From Candidatus Pantoea soli (GTDB taxonomy: Bacteria > Pseudomonadota > Gammaproteobacteria > Enterobacterales > Enterobacteriaceae), in contig NZ_CP032703.1 in NCBI RefSeq assembly GCF_007833795.1, forward strand, positions 310,001 to 374,000: 64,000 bases of DNA. The letters are read 5' to 3'. The notes under the pieces are model-generated. The model was not told the origin of the DNA, did no database searches, and saw only the letters and a program-made list of their open reading frames with translations. Of this stretch, positions 36,759-45,000 are shown in pieces. The translations under genes and the position numbers were made by a program. Position 1 is the stretch's first letter; each line of letters starts with the position of its first letter.

Positions 36759-37526
36759 TTAAGAAGAGGAAAGTTCGTGCAGCCGCTGCTGCAGCGTACG
36801 GAACAGAAAACCGCGATCTTCGCCGCACAGCCAGCAGTCAATGCCCTGTTCACGCCAGCGGAGGCGCTGCTCCGGTGTGCGTGGATTGGCGCAGAAGCGT
36901 TTGCCCGCTGCGGCACAGCGGCTGGCCAGCAGGTGGAGTTGCGCTTCCACCTCGGGATGCGTGGGCTGCGGGCCCAGCTGCATACTCATGGCCAGATCCA
37001 GCGCGCCTTCCATCACCAGCGTGACCTGCGGAATACGCAGAATGCTGTCGATGGCCGCCACGCCGTCTGGCGTCTCAATCATTGGCACCAGCCACAGCCG
37101 TTCGTTGGCCTGGCGGATATATTCCGCCAGCGGCAGCGTGCCGAAGCCGGTAACGCTGCCGCCGGTGATACCGCGCGTCCCTGCCGGCGGGAAGAACATC
37201 GCGTCACGCAGTGCAGCAACCTGCTGCGCGCTCTCAGCGCGTGACAGCACAATGCCGTGCGCTCCCATGTCCAGCAGGCGTCCGGCACGCGGTATATCGT
37301 CCACGGTGATGCGCACCAGCGGTGCACAGTGATGCTGTTGTGCCAGCTGAATACACTGGCTGAGCAGGGTTTCGTTGTGCGGCAGATGCTCCAGATCCAG
37401 CAGCACAAAGTCATAACCGGCCGTGGCGATCATCTCGACTATCGTGGGATGCGGCACGGAGTTGAGCAGGCCAAACAGCGCAGGTTTCGTCTGCAACCGT
37501 TGTTCCGGCGAGGTCAGCGCGATCAT
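36759..37526 (-). CDS. HpcH/HpaI aldolase-type protein, SbnG-like citrate synthase candidate
   Basis: A 255-residue class II aldolase-fold protein. Segments ALFGLLNSVPHPTIVEMIAT, YDFVLLDLEHLPHN, GIVLSRAESAQQV, VPMIETPDGVAAID and LVMEGALDLAMSM carry the family's metal-binding Glu and Asp. In staphyloferrin B loci the homologue SbnG makes citrate from oxaloacetate and acetyl-CoA for siderophore use, and a similar gene (called mhpE) accompanies the xss vibrioferrin locus of Xanthomonas. It is the first gene of the minus-strand run, directly behind a Fur box, so a dedicated citrate supply is the likely job. A true 4-hydroxy-2-oxoacid aldolase is the alternative. Confidence 0.78.
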   Translation of the reverse strand: MIALTSPEQRLQTKPALFGLLNSVPHPTIVEMIATAGYDFVLLDLEHLPHNETLLSQCIQLAQQHHCAPLVRITVDDIPRAGRLLDMGAHGIVLSRAESAQQVAALRDAMFFPPAGTRGITGGSVTGFGTLPLAEYIRQANERLWLVPMIETPDGVAAIDSILRIPQVTLVMEGALDLAMSMQLGPQPTHPEVEAQLHLLASRCAAAGKRFCANPRTPEQRLRWREQGIDCWLCGEDRGFLFRTLQQRLHELSSS

Positions 37527-37544
37527 AAAAATCCCTGTTTAGTA

Positions 37545-37571
37545 ATGGTTATCATTTACATTATCATTACG
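37545..37571. promoter_or_regulatory. Fur box at head of the siderophore operon
   Basis: On the minus strand AATGATAATGTAAATGATAA and neighbouring bases fit overlapping Fur hexamers (GATAAT-type). It ends about 20 bases before the start of the aldolase-type gene and may also serve the divergent binding-protein gene 240 bases away. Iron-repressed expression is expected. Confidence 0.78.
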
Positions 37572-37810
37572 ATTAACTCAGGAATTTTCAAACCTTTTCA
37601 TCCGTTTTGTTGAATAAATCCAGCGGGTGATGATTACGGATCTGGCGCAATCCAGGCGATAACGGCGAGAAAAGCGGATGATATCGCGTTGATCTTCCGA
37701 TAAAATCCTGTAACTGCCCGCAGGGCGGACGAAATAAATTGTTACGGAAACTCAACGGCTGCTTATCAGGTCACGCGCCCGAAACCACGTCGCGTGTAAG
37801 GAAAGAAACT

Positions 37811-38926
37811 ATGAAACGTAAAGGGTTAATCTGGCTGTTTGCCCTGCTATGGCCGCTGTGGAGCGCCGCGCAGCCGATCAGCGTAACGGATGTTGCCGGG
37901 CGGCACGTCACTCTGCCTGCTCCCGCGCAGCGCATCGTACTGGCTGACAGCCGCATGCTGCTGGCCATGAGCCTGCTGCATCCGGATGATCCACTGAAAG
38001 GCATTGTGGCATGGGACGACTCCCTGCAAACCCGCGCGCCGGATATGGGCCGCTTCTTTGCCAGCGCCTGGCCCCGGTTATCGAAGATTCCGGTGTTTAT
38101 CAATCCTTATCGCAGCATGTTCAGCGTAGAACAAGCCACGACGCTGAAACCCGATCTGGTGGTGTTTGATATCGGCATTCTGCCGAAGCTGCAGAGTGAA
38201 GGCACCCTGCCACTGCTGGAGAAAAGCGGCATTCCGGTCATCTTCATCGATTTCCGCCAGCAGCCGCTGAAACACACGCCGGTCAGCCTGCGCCTGCTGG
38301 GTGCCGTCACCGGCGCGTCACCGCATGCGGAACGGTTTATTCAGCACTGGGAGCAGCTGCTGCAGCGCACCCGTCAGCGCGTAGCGGCAATCCCTGAAGA
38401 TCAGTGGCCTGGTGTGGTCTTTGAGAATCATGCCGGGATGACCGGTATGGGCTGCTGCGCCGTGTTTGGCCGCAACAGTTTTGGTGCGTTCATTCCTGCC
38501 GCAGGCGGACGCAACCTGATGGCCGACAAGGTACCGCCCCAGGGTGCGGACATCAGCCCGGAACTGCTGATCGTGGCTCGACCGGATGTCTATCTGCTGA
38601 GCGGCGCAGACTGGAGCCAGCGCGGTTCGCCTTCTCAGGCCGTGCCGCTGGGGTATGACGCCACGCGCAGCAGCGCGCTGCCGCGTCTGCAGGCGCTGAT
38701 GCAGCGGCCGATGGTGAGCGTACTGCCGGTGGCGCATAGCCCACGCGTAATGGCGATTTACCATCAGTTTTACGACAGCCCGTTCAACGTCATTGCGCTA
38801 GAGGCGATGGCAAAACTGTTCCATCCCCAGGCCTTCCGCGATGTTGATCCGCAGGCGGATCTCGAAGCGCTGTACCGGGATTACGCTGGCATCCCCTATC
38901 GCGGCCTGTTCTTTCTGCAGCCGTAA
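37811..38926 (+). CDS. Periplasmic iron-siderophore binding protein (ABC transporter)
   Basis: A 371-residue exported protein with signal peptide KGLIWLFALLWPLWSAAQ. The mature part is a class III (BtuF/FhuD-type) metal-chelate binding protein: ISVTDVAGRHVTLPAPAQRIVL at the start, then TLKPDLVVFDIGILPKLQ and a C-terminal lobe with FNVIALEAMAKLFHPQAF. ATG 37811 follows AAGGAAAGAAACT. It is longer than FhuD or FecB (about 270-300). It lies divergent from the biosynthetic operon and before the receptor gene, so it should carry the ferri-siderophore to an inner-membrane ABC permease. No permease or ATPase gene is in the window, so those must be elsewhere. Confidence 0.83.
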   Translation: MKRKGLIWLFALLWPLWSAAQPISVTDVAGRHVTLPAPAQRIVLADSRMLLAMSLLHPDDPLKGIVAWDDSLQTRAPDMGRFFASAWPRLSKIPVFINPYRSMFSVEQATTLKPDLVVFDIGILPKLQSEGTLPLLEKSGIPVIFIDFRQQPLKHTPVSLRLLGAVTGASPHAERFIQHWEQLLQRTRQRVAAIPEDQWPGVVFENHAGMTGMGCCAVFGRNSFGAFIPAAGGRNLMADKVPPQGADISPELLIVARPDVYLLSGADWSQRGSPSQAVPLGYDATRSSALPRLQALMQRPMVSVLPVAHSPRVMAIYHQFYDSPFNVIALEAMAKLFHPQAFRDVDPQADLEALYRDYAGIPYRGLFFLQP

Positions 38927-38930
38927 GCAC

Positions 38931-38961
38931 AAAAAAAGCCCGTTCATCAGAACGGGCTGTT
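38931..38961. terminator. Bidirectional terminator between binding protein and receptor genes
   Basis: Nine-base-pair stem AGCCCGTTC / GAACGGGCT with loop ATCA. On the minus strand it is followed by seven T residues (receptor gene, strong); on the plus strand only by GTTT (weak). Confidence 0.85.
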
Positions 38962-38966
38962 TGCGA

Positions 38967-41033
38967 TCAGAACTTCAGGCTGACGCCAGCGGTAACCGAG
39001 CGCCCTGGAGCCGGCTGCCGTCCCCACGGGCTGGTGTCCACACCGCGGAACCAGTAATCCTTGTCGAACAGGTTATTGATGCCCACGTAGCCGTTCAGCA
39101 CCGTATTGCCGGATTTATACAGATCGCGACTCACCTGCGCATTCCACACCCAGTAAGACGGCATTTCGCCCACCGAGCCGGTGCGGTTTTCACTGACAGT
39201 GTTGGCCGCATCGGTAAAGGATTTACTGAAGTAATATCCTGCCAGCGAGAAAGTGGTATCACGCCATTCGTAGCTGCCATCCAGCGTCAGCTGGGTGCGC
39301 GAGGCATACGGCACCTCCTTACCGCGGTTCACGCCATTACGCTGCTCGGCCTGCAGCCAGGCATAGCCCGCGTGCAGCTTTAACCCGTCCACCGCCGCCG
39401 GGCTCCAGAAACCTTCCAGCTCCACCCCCTGGTGACGGGTGCGACCGATATTGACATAGCTGTCAGAAACGCTGTTGTAGGAAATTTGATCTTTATAATC
39501 GATGCGGTAGAGACCCGCATGCAGGCTGAGGTTTTCGTTGGGGGTGTAGCGTACGCCGCTCTCATAGTTCCACGCCAGCTCCGAGCTGACATCGCCGCCC
39601 TTCACAATCTGCGTGACCTGAGCCGGGCGCAGGCTTTTCTGCATATCGGCATAAAGGAACCATTCCGGCGTCAGCTGATATCCTACCGTCAGGCCCGGCA
39701 GCCACTGCGTATCTGGCGCGGAGGTGCGCTGCCCGCTGGTTTTATCCACGTATTTTTCGCTGACGTTTTCGTAACGCATGCCCGGTGTGATGGTCAGCGT
39801 GTCGCCAAACAGCTTCACGGCGTTACTGATATAGCCGGCCCAGGCTTTGTCATCAAAGTCCCAGTTGCGCGTTACGGCAGTATTGCCGGTCGCCAGCGTC
39901 TGCTGCCGCACCTGATAATCCACCTCTTCGCGCACAAAACGGCCACCGATAATCCACTGCTGGTTCACGCTGTCGCCGTTGATATCCAGGCTAATGCGCG
40001 GTTCGGTGCCCCACACTTTAAAACTGCGCGGTGAGTTTTGCACAATATCGGCCGGCAGCGCCGGGTTGAAGTTTTGCCCGGGAACTTTGCTCAGGCCGAC
40101 ATGAAAATCACGATCGGATTCATGACCAAAGAACATCCAGTTAAATTCTGCTGAATCAATAAAGCCCAGCGATCCCAGCTGCTGGTTATAGACCGCGCTG
40201 TAGCGTTTGGTATGGCCGTCATAATCGTCTTCAGGACGCGTGCTCTGCCGGCGGTCGCGCAGATAATCTGCGGTAGAGAGCGCACCGGCCAGATCGGCAT
40301 GCGCATCGTAATACTGATAAGAGAGGTTGAGCGTGGTGTCTTCGTTGATGTTCCACAGGCCACGCACGCGGAAGTTCTGCACTTTGCTGTCGCTGTGCTC
40401 GCGGAACGAACTGCCTTTTACCTGATTGGCTTCCACCTGCAGGCCAAAATCATCATTCAGCATGCCGCCGGTGCGCAGATAGGTATCCCACAGATTACGG
40501 CCTTTGCCGTAGAAGGTGGCACGCTCAGCGATTTCGTTTTCCCACTTGAGCGGGATCGGCTTGCTGATCAGGTTGATTACGCCGCCAACGTTGTTCGGTC
40601 CATATTGCACCGCCGCACCGCCGCGGACGACGTCAATGCGGTCAACCGTGGCAAACGTCACCGGAAACAGCGACATCCCTTCCTGACCATAAGGTGCCAG
40701 CACCAGCGGAATGCCATCCTCCAGAATCTGCGCCCGGCCGCTGCGGCTGTCATACAGGCCGCGCACCGCAATCTGCGGTAGCACACCGGTGCCGGTTTCA
40801 TCCTGAATTTTGACGCCGGGCACGCGCTGCAGCGCATCATCCAGCGTGCGGTTCGCCCCTTTTTCCAGCTGTTCATTGCCGATCACCGTCCGGCTGCCCG
40901 CCCAGCTTTTCACCTCTTCCGCGCGCGAGTCGCCCAGAATATTACCGGAAACCACCATCGTCTCATCGGCAGCCCAGGCGCACTTTCCGGCCAGCATCAC
41001 GGCCAGCGCCGTCGCTATCTTGGTATATTTCAT
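38967..41033 (-). CDS. TonB-dependent ferric-siderophore receptor, PvuA-like
   Basis: A 688-residue outer-membrane receptor. Signal peptide MKYTKIATALAVMLAGKCAWA, TonB box near DETMVVSG, plug domain with RTLDDALQRVPGVKIQDETG and QIAVRGLYDSRSGRAQILEDGIP, then a 22-strand barrel ending in aromatic SVTAGVSLKF. Plug and length resemble citrate-type siderophore receptors (FecA/PvuA group) without the N-terminal signalling domain. Start 41033 is the family start; an in-frame start at 41096 would add 21 residues overlapping the Fur sites. Two Fur boxes lie within 65 bases upstream. Role in uptake of the siderophore made next door is inferred from position. Confidence 0.87.
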   Translation of the reverse strand: MKYTKIATALAVMLAGKCAWAADETMVVSGNILGDSRAEEVKSWAGSRTVIGNEQLEKGANRTLDDALQRVPGVKIQDETGTGVLPQIAVRGLYDSRSGRAQILEDGIPLVLAPYGQEGMSLFPVTFATVDRIDVVRGGAAVQYGPNNVGGVINLISKPIPLKWENEIAERATFYGKGRNLWDTYLRTGGMLNDDFGLQVEANQVKGSSFREHSDSKVQNFRVRGLWNINEDTTLNLSYQYYDAHADLAGALSTADYLRDRRQSTRPEDDYDGHTKRYSAVYNQQLGSLGFIDSAEFNWMFFGHESDRDFHVGLSKVPGQNFNPALPADIVQNSPRSFKVWGTEPRISLDINGDSVNQQWIIGGRFVREEVDYQVRQQTLATGNTAVTRNWDFDDKAWAGYISNAVKLFGDTLTITPGMRYENVSEKYVDKTSGQRTSAPDTQWLPGLTVGYQLTPEWFLYADMQKSLRPAQVTQIVKGGDVSSELAWNYESGVRYTPNENLSLHAGLYRIDYKDQISYNSVSDSYVNIGRTRHQGVELEGFWSPAAVDGLKLHAGYAWLQAEQRNGVNRGKEVPYASRTQLTLDGSYEWRDTTFSLAGYYFSKSFTDAANTVSENRTGSVGEMPSYWVWNAQVSRDLYKSGNTVLNGYVGINNLFDKDYWFRGVDTSPWGRQPAPGRSVTAGVSLKF

Positions 41034-41043
41034 CTTCAACCCT

Positions 41044-41064
41044 GAATGATAATGTAAGCAATTC
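41044..41064. promoter_or_regulatory. Fur box 1 upstream of receptor
   Basis: GAATGATAATGTAAGCAATTC keeps the GATAAT core of Fur sites and lies 11 bases before the receptor start, close to the ribosome site. Confidence 0.6.
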
Positions 41065-41074
41065 GTAATGATTT

Positions 41075-41097
41075 TGAGAAACATTACCATTATCATA
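41075..41097. promoter_or_regulatory. Fur box 2 upstream of receptor
   Basis: ACATTACCATTATCATAC (read on the minus strand as GTATGATAATGGTAATGT) carries ATGATAATG-type Fur hexamers, 42-64 bases before the receptor start. 41098-41359 holds nothing further that I recognise. Confidence 0.72.
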
Positions 41098-41359
41098 CAA
41101 AAGTTTAAATTCCCTTTTCCCGCCTGCTGCCCGGTCGGGCAGCCAAACGTGACCCTGCCCGCCAGCCTTCTCGCCGCAATAAACGCAGCGCTGGCGCGAC
41201 CTGAACCGCCGCAGCGGGTGATAATCCCCTGCCGGCATCACTTTTTGTCAAATTTTCTGACCATCATAGTGAATTTTTTTGCTGAATTAACAGATTCACC
41301 GCTTGTTCGCCACAGCAGCGAAGCGAGCGGCTGCTGAACCCGGTAACAGAATCTGCCGG

Positions 41360-42334
41360 TTACGCCTTTTCTGCGGCGGCGCGGAACAGACGGCGATACA
41401 GCGACGGCGTGGTGCCGGTAAGCCTGATAAAAGCACGTCGCATCACATCCGGGCTGCGATAGCCGCAGGCCGCCGGAATGGCTTTAAGCGGCAGTTCACC
41501 GCTTTCCAGCAGCGCCCGGGCTTTTTCAATGCGTGCCTGTTCCAGCCATGCGCCCGGCTGCATCTGCATCTCTTCAGCAAAGACGCGCGCCAGATGCCGG
41601 GTGCTCAGATTCATATGCGCGGCTAAATCCTCCACGCCGTCGATTTCCGCCAGATGGGCCAGCGCCCAGCGCTGCATGGCCTGCAGGGCGCTGCGCCCGC
41701 CCAGCGAGATCTGCTGCTTACGCATGAAATGTCCCTGATTAACCGGGCGCTGGAAAAACATCACCAGATTCGCAGCGACCGCCTGCGCCACCTCGCTCCC
41801 CAGATCCTCTTCTACCAGTCGCAGCGCCAGATCCAGCCCGGATGTCACCCCCGCCGCGGTACGCAGCGGGCCGTCCGCCACGTAGAGCGCATCCGCCTCC
41901 ACGCGGGCATCGGGCAGCATGGCGGCCAGCTGTTCGGCACAGGCCCAGTGAGTGGTGACTTTTTTACCGTTCAGCAACCCGGTTTGCGCCAGCAACAGCG
42001 CGCCGCTGCACACCGAGCCATAGCGCTGACTCTGCTGGCACAGCGTCACCACCGCCGCCTGCTGTGCAGCGCTGAGCTGGCGCTCGCTGGCATCCGGCGC
42101 ACCGGCCAGCAGGAAGGTATCCGCACGGTGCAGGCTGGCGTCGTCCAGGCACAGATCGGCCAGCAGCTGCACACCGGAGGAGCACACCACCGTACGCTGT
42201 TCCAGCGCCATAACGCTGAGCTGATACACGCGCCGCTGCAGTTGCCGGTTCGCCTCAGCAAACACATCCAGCGGGCCGGAGATATCAAGAAGCTGTGCGC
42301 CCGGCACTGCCAGCAGCGTGATCTGATGTTTCAT
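41360..42334 (-). CDS. GlxA/FtrA-type AraC family regulator with DJ-1/PfpI domain
   Basis: A 324-residue regulator. Residues 1-185 are a DJ-1/PfpI-like domain (QITLLAVPGAQLLDISGPLDVF, with the conserved cysteine elbow RYGSVCSGALLLAQTGLL and THWACAEQLAAMLPD). Residues 220-315 hold the two AraC helix-turn-helix motifs (EDLAAHMNLSTRHLARVF; LKAIPAACGYRSPDVMRRAF). It diverges from an HD hydrolase gene 113 bases away and is the natural candidate to control it. The inducer is unknown; nitrogen compounds and aldehydes are typical for this family. Confidence 0.87.
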   Translation of the reverse strand: MKHQITLLAVPGAQLLDISGPLDVFAEANRQLQRRVYQLSVMALEQRTVVCSSGVQLLADLCLDDASLHRADTFLLAGAPDASERQLSAAQQAAVVTLCQQSQRYGSVCSGALLLAQTGLLNGKKVTTHWACAEQLAAMLPDARVEADALYVADGPLRTAAGVTSGLDLALRLVEEDLGSEVAQAVAANLVMFFQRPVNQGHFMRKQQISLGGRSALQAMQRWALAHLAEIDGVEDLAAHMNLSTRHLARVFAEEMQMQPGAWLEQARIEKARALLESGELPLKAIPAACGYRSPDVMRRAFIRLTGTTPSLYRRLFRAAAEKA

Positions 42335-42447
42335 CTCTGTTTGCCGTCCCGATTCATCGCTATGTCTCTATTCGTCGCTAAACGTTTATTTAAGACATTG
42401 TGTCGCCGTTTTATGCTGAACGCAACTTCACCACAAGGAGCAACAAG

Positions 42448-43089
42448 ATGAGTTTTACCATTAACGGTATTCGTATTCCGGACAGCAAAATGGCGCGCGA
42501 CGCGACCGCACTGGTGCGCGATCTGGAATCCGACCTCTTATTTCACCACTCCAGCCGGGTTTACTACTGGGGTGCGCTGGCCGGGCAGCGGCTTGGCCTG
42601 AAGGTCGATGCGGAACTGCTGTATGTGGGCTGCATGTTCCATGATGTCGGCCTGACGGAAACCCACTGCAGCTGTGACAAGCGGTTTGAAGTTGATGGAG
42701 CCAATGCGGCGCGCGATTTCCTGCAAAGCTACGGCGTGGAACAGGCGGAGATTGATAAAGTCTGGACGGCGATCGCGCTGCACACCACGCCGGGTATTCC
42801 GCAATTCATGGCACCGGAAATTGCGCTGGTCACTGCCGGGGTGGAAATGGACGTGCTGGGCATCAACTATGATCAGTTCAGCGAGGCGCAGCGCAGCGCC
42901 GTGACGGCACAGCACCCGCGTCCAGCGGCGTTTAAAGAGGAGATTATTGCGGCCTTTTATGCCGGCATCCGGCATAAACCGGACACCACCTTCGGTAATG
43001 TAAAAGCGGATGTGATCGCCGATAAGCAGCCGGACTTCACGCCGCTGAATTTCTGCCGCGTCATCCGTCAGTCGCCGTGGGCAGGTTAA
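42448..43089 (+). CDS. HD domain hydrolase, cyanamide hydratase (Ddi2/Cah)-like
   Basis: A 213-residue soluble HD-superfamily protein. Metal ligands are visible as H33/H34 (LLFHHSSRVYYW), H65-D66 (GCMFHDVGLTETH) and the later ALHTTPGI histidine. The segments RFEVDGANAARDFL and VWTAIALHTTPGIP are as in cyanamide hydratase/Ddi2-type enzymes, which hydrate cyanamide to urea. Related bacterial proteins act on other nitriles or isonitriles, and many are uncharacterised, so the substrate is not settled. AAGGAG precedes the ATG at 42448. It pairs with the divergent GlxA-type regulator. Confidence 0.75.
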   Translation: MSFTINGIRIPDSKMARDATALVRDLESDLLFHHSSRVYYWGALAGQRLGLKVDAELLYVGCMFHDVGLTETHCSCDKRFEVDGANAARDFLQSYGVEQAEIDKVWTAIALHTTPGIPQFMAPEIALVTAGVEMDVLGINYDQFSEAQRSAVTAQHPRPAAFKEEIIAAFYAGIRHKPDTTFGNVKADVIADKQPDFTPLNFCRVIRQSPWAG

Positions 43090-43200
43090 GCGCGCGCTTG
43101 CTGTCCGCATCCGGCACGCTGACAATGCTGTCAGCCGCGGCCGGCTGAGAGCACTGCCGCACGTTCTGATTGCACGGCCATGCGTCTGCCTGGCCGTGCG

Positions 43201-44259
43201 TCAGGCGGCGTCCGGCAGCCACAAAGTAAAACGCGTACCGTGCAGGGTGCCGGGCGTGCAGCGCACCTCGCCGCCGTGCGCCAGCACAATTGCGCGCACC
43301 ACCGCCAGCCCCAGACCGCTGCCCCCCCGCTGGCGCGAGCGCGAATCATCGCCACGCACAAAGGCATCCCAGATTGTCGCAGCAACCTCCGGACTGATGC
43401 CCGGCCCTTCATCTTCTACGCTGATCGTGACGCCCTGCTGCTGCTCGCGGCAACTGATGACCACCACGCCGCTTACCGCGTAGCGTCTGGCATTCTCCAG
43501 CAGTGCCAGCATGGCCTGACGCAGGCGCGCCGCGTCACAGCAGAGCTGTGCCGGATGGAGATCCAGCACCAGCGAATGCTGGCTGGCTTTGAAATCGGCC
43601 TCCATCAGTGCCGCAATGGCCGCCATCTCCTGCGGCACGTCAATCGTGCTCCTGCTCAGCCGCAGGTGCCCACTTTGCGCCAGGCTGAGGGTTCGCAGGT
43701 CATCAATCAGGTGTGACAGGCCGTCCGTCTGTTTCACCAGATTGACAAACAGCTGCTGTTCCGGCGGAAAAATGCCGTCCGCCAGCCCCTGTAAACGTCC
43801 ACGCAGAATGGTCACCGGCGTACGTAATTCATGCGCTATCGCCGCGTTCCAGGTGCGGATATCACGCGAGGCGTTCTCCAGCCGCGCCGCCATCTGATTA
43901 AAGTCATCCACCAGCGCACTCATTTCGGCCAGCGGTTTTTCCCCCTGCTGCGCGCGGGCGCTGAGATCGCCGTCGGCCACCTGGCGGGCGCTGACGGTCA
44001 GCGACTGCAGGGGAAACAAAATCTTGCGGACAAACCCTGCCGCGGTCAGCACCGACACCAGCACGGTCAGCAACGTGGAAATGATCAACTGGACCCAGTC
44101 GGCGGTATCAAACGCAAATTCATCGCCCACCGGGTGGCCGCTCCTGAACGTGGTGTAGAAAACCCAAGCAAAGAAGGTGCCGAAGGAGATCACAAACGAG
44201 TAAAGCGTCACCTTCAGGATCAGCCAGTTCAGCTGATGTTTAATGCTGTGCAGTTTCAC
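43201..44259 (-). CDS. Sensor histidine kinase of the RND operon (AdeS/SmeS-like)
   Basis: A 352-residue inner-membrane kinase. Two membrane helices (SFVISFGTFFAWVFYTTF at about 22-40; LIISTLLTVLVSVLTAAGFV at about 58-78) flank a short periplasmic loop; then HAMP, H-box WNAAIAHELRTPVTILRG (phosphorylated His), N-box LLENARRYA and G-boxes VEDEGPGISP and GGSGLGLAVVRAI. Its ATG overlaps the response regulator stop by four bases. Likely signals envelope or drug stress to switch on the efflux genes upstream in the same operon. Confidence 0.9.
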   Translation of the reverse strand: MKLHSIKHQLNWLILKVTLYSFVISFGTFFAWVFYTTFRSGHPVGDEFAFDTADWVQLIISTLLTVLVSVLTAAGFVRKILFPLQSLTVSARQVADGDLSARAQQGEKPLAEMSALVDDFNQMAARLENASRDIRTWNAAIAHELRTPVTILRGRLQGLADGIFPPEQQLFVNLVKQTDGLSHLIDDLRTLSLAQSGHLRLSRSTIDVPQEMAAIAALMEADFKASQHSLVLDLHPAQLCCDAARLRQAMLALLENARRYAVSGVVVISCREQQQGVTISVEDEGPGISPEVAATIWDAFVRGDDSRSRQRGGSGLGLAVVRAIVLAHGGEVRCTPGTLHGTRFTLWLPDAA

Positions 44260-44951
44260 GTCCCGCTCCCCAGCCGATAGCCAAATCCGCGCACGTTCTG
44301 CAGCAGGCCGGTTGTGCCCGCCTCTTCCAGCTTGCGGCGCAGCTTGCTGATGTGGCTGTCCACGGTGCGCGGCAGGGTTTCTCCTTCCGGCAGGCAGGCT
44401 TCCAGCAGCTCATCGCGGCTGAACACGCGGTCCGGCGCGCGCGCCAGATGCGCCAGCAGCCGGAATTCTGTCATCGTCAGGCGCGGCGCAATGTTGACGT
44501 TAGCGGGGCGGACGATGGCACGGTGATGTAGCAGGCTGATATCGACGCTGGCGCTGAATATCATATCCTCTGCGGGCAGCGCGGGCTGAACGCGGCGTAA
44601 CACGGCCTGCACGCGTGCCACCACTTCGGCTGGATTGAACGGTTTCACCACGTAGTCATCCGCGCCAAAGCGCAGCGCGGAGAGTTTATCAATGTCATCA
44701 TCGTTGGCGGTCAGCATAATCACCGGGGTGTTGCCGCTGCGCCGCAGCTCCGCCAGCACCTGCCAGCCATCTTTTTCCGGCATGCGGATATCCAGCAGCA
44801 CCAGCTGCGGATGCGCCCGGGTATACTGCGCCAGCGCCAGCGTGCCGTTTTCCGCGTGCAGCGTACGAAAGCCGGCCTTTTCCAGATAAGCCATCAGGAT
44901 GGCGGCGATATCCGCATCATCTTCAGCAATTAATATCAGTGCGTTACACAT
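44256..44951 (-). CDS. OmpR family response regulator of the RND operon
   Basis: A 231-residue two-domain regulator. Receiver domain residues 1-120: acidic pocket EDDAD, phospho-acceptor in LVLLDIRMPEKDGW (about D54), PVIMLTAND and K in DYVVKPFNPAEV. The C-terminal winged helix (residues 130-228) has LTMTEFRLLAHLARAPDRVFSRDELL and VRGFGYRL. It begins 49 bases after the RND pump gene and couples to the kinase by a four-base overlap. The context resembles AdeRS/SmeRS, which control AdeABC- and SmeABC-type pumps, but those are usually divergent from the pump; here all four genes are collinear. Confidence 0.92.
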   Translation of the reverse strand: MCNALILIAEDDADIAAILMAYLEKAGFRTLHAENGTLALAQYTRAHPQLVLLDIRMPEKDGWQVLAELRRSGNTPVIMLTANDDDIDKLSALRFGADDYVVKPFNPAEVVARVQAVLRRVQPALPAEDMIFSASVDISLLHHRAIVRPANVNIAPRLTMTEFRLLAHLARAPDRVFSRDELLEACLPEGETLPRTVDSHISKLRRKLEEAGTTGLLQNVRGFGYRLGSGT

Positions 44952-45000
44952 GGGCCAGTCTCAGTAAGCGAAAGGGTGTCTGCTGCATGCCGGCGGCCGG

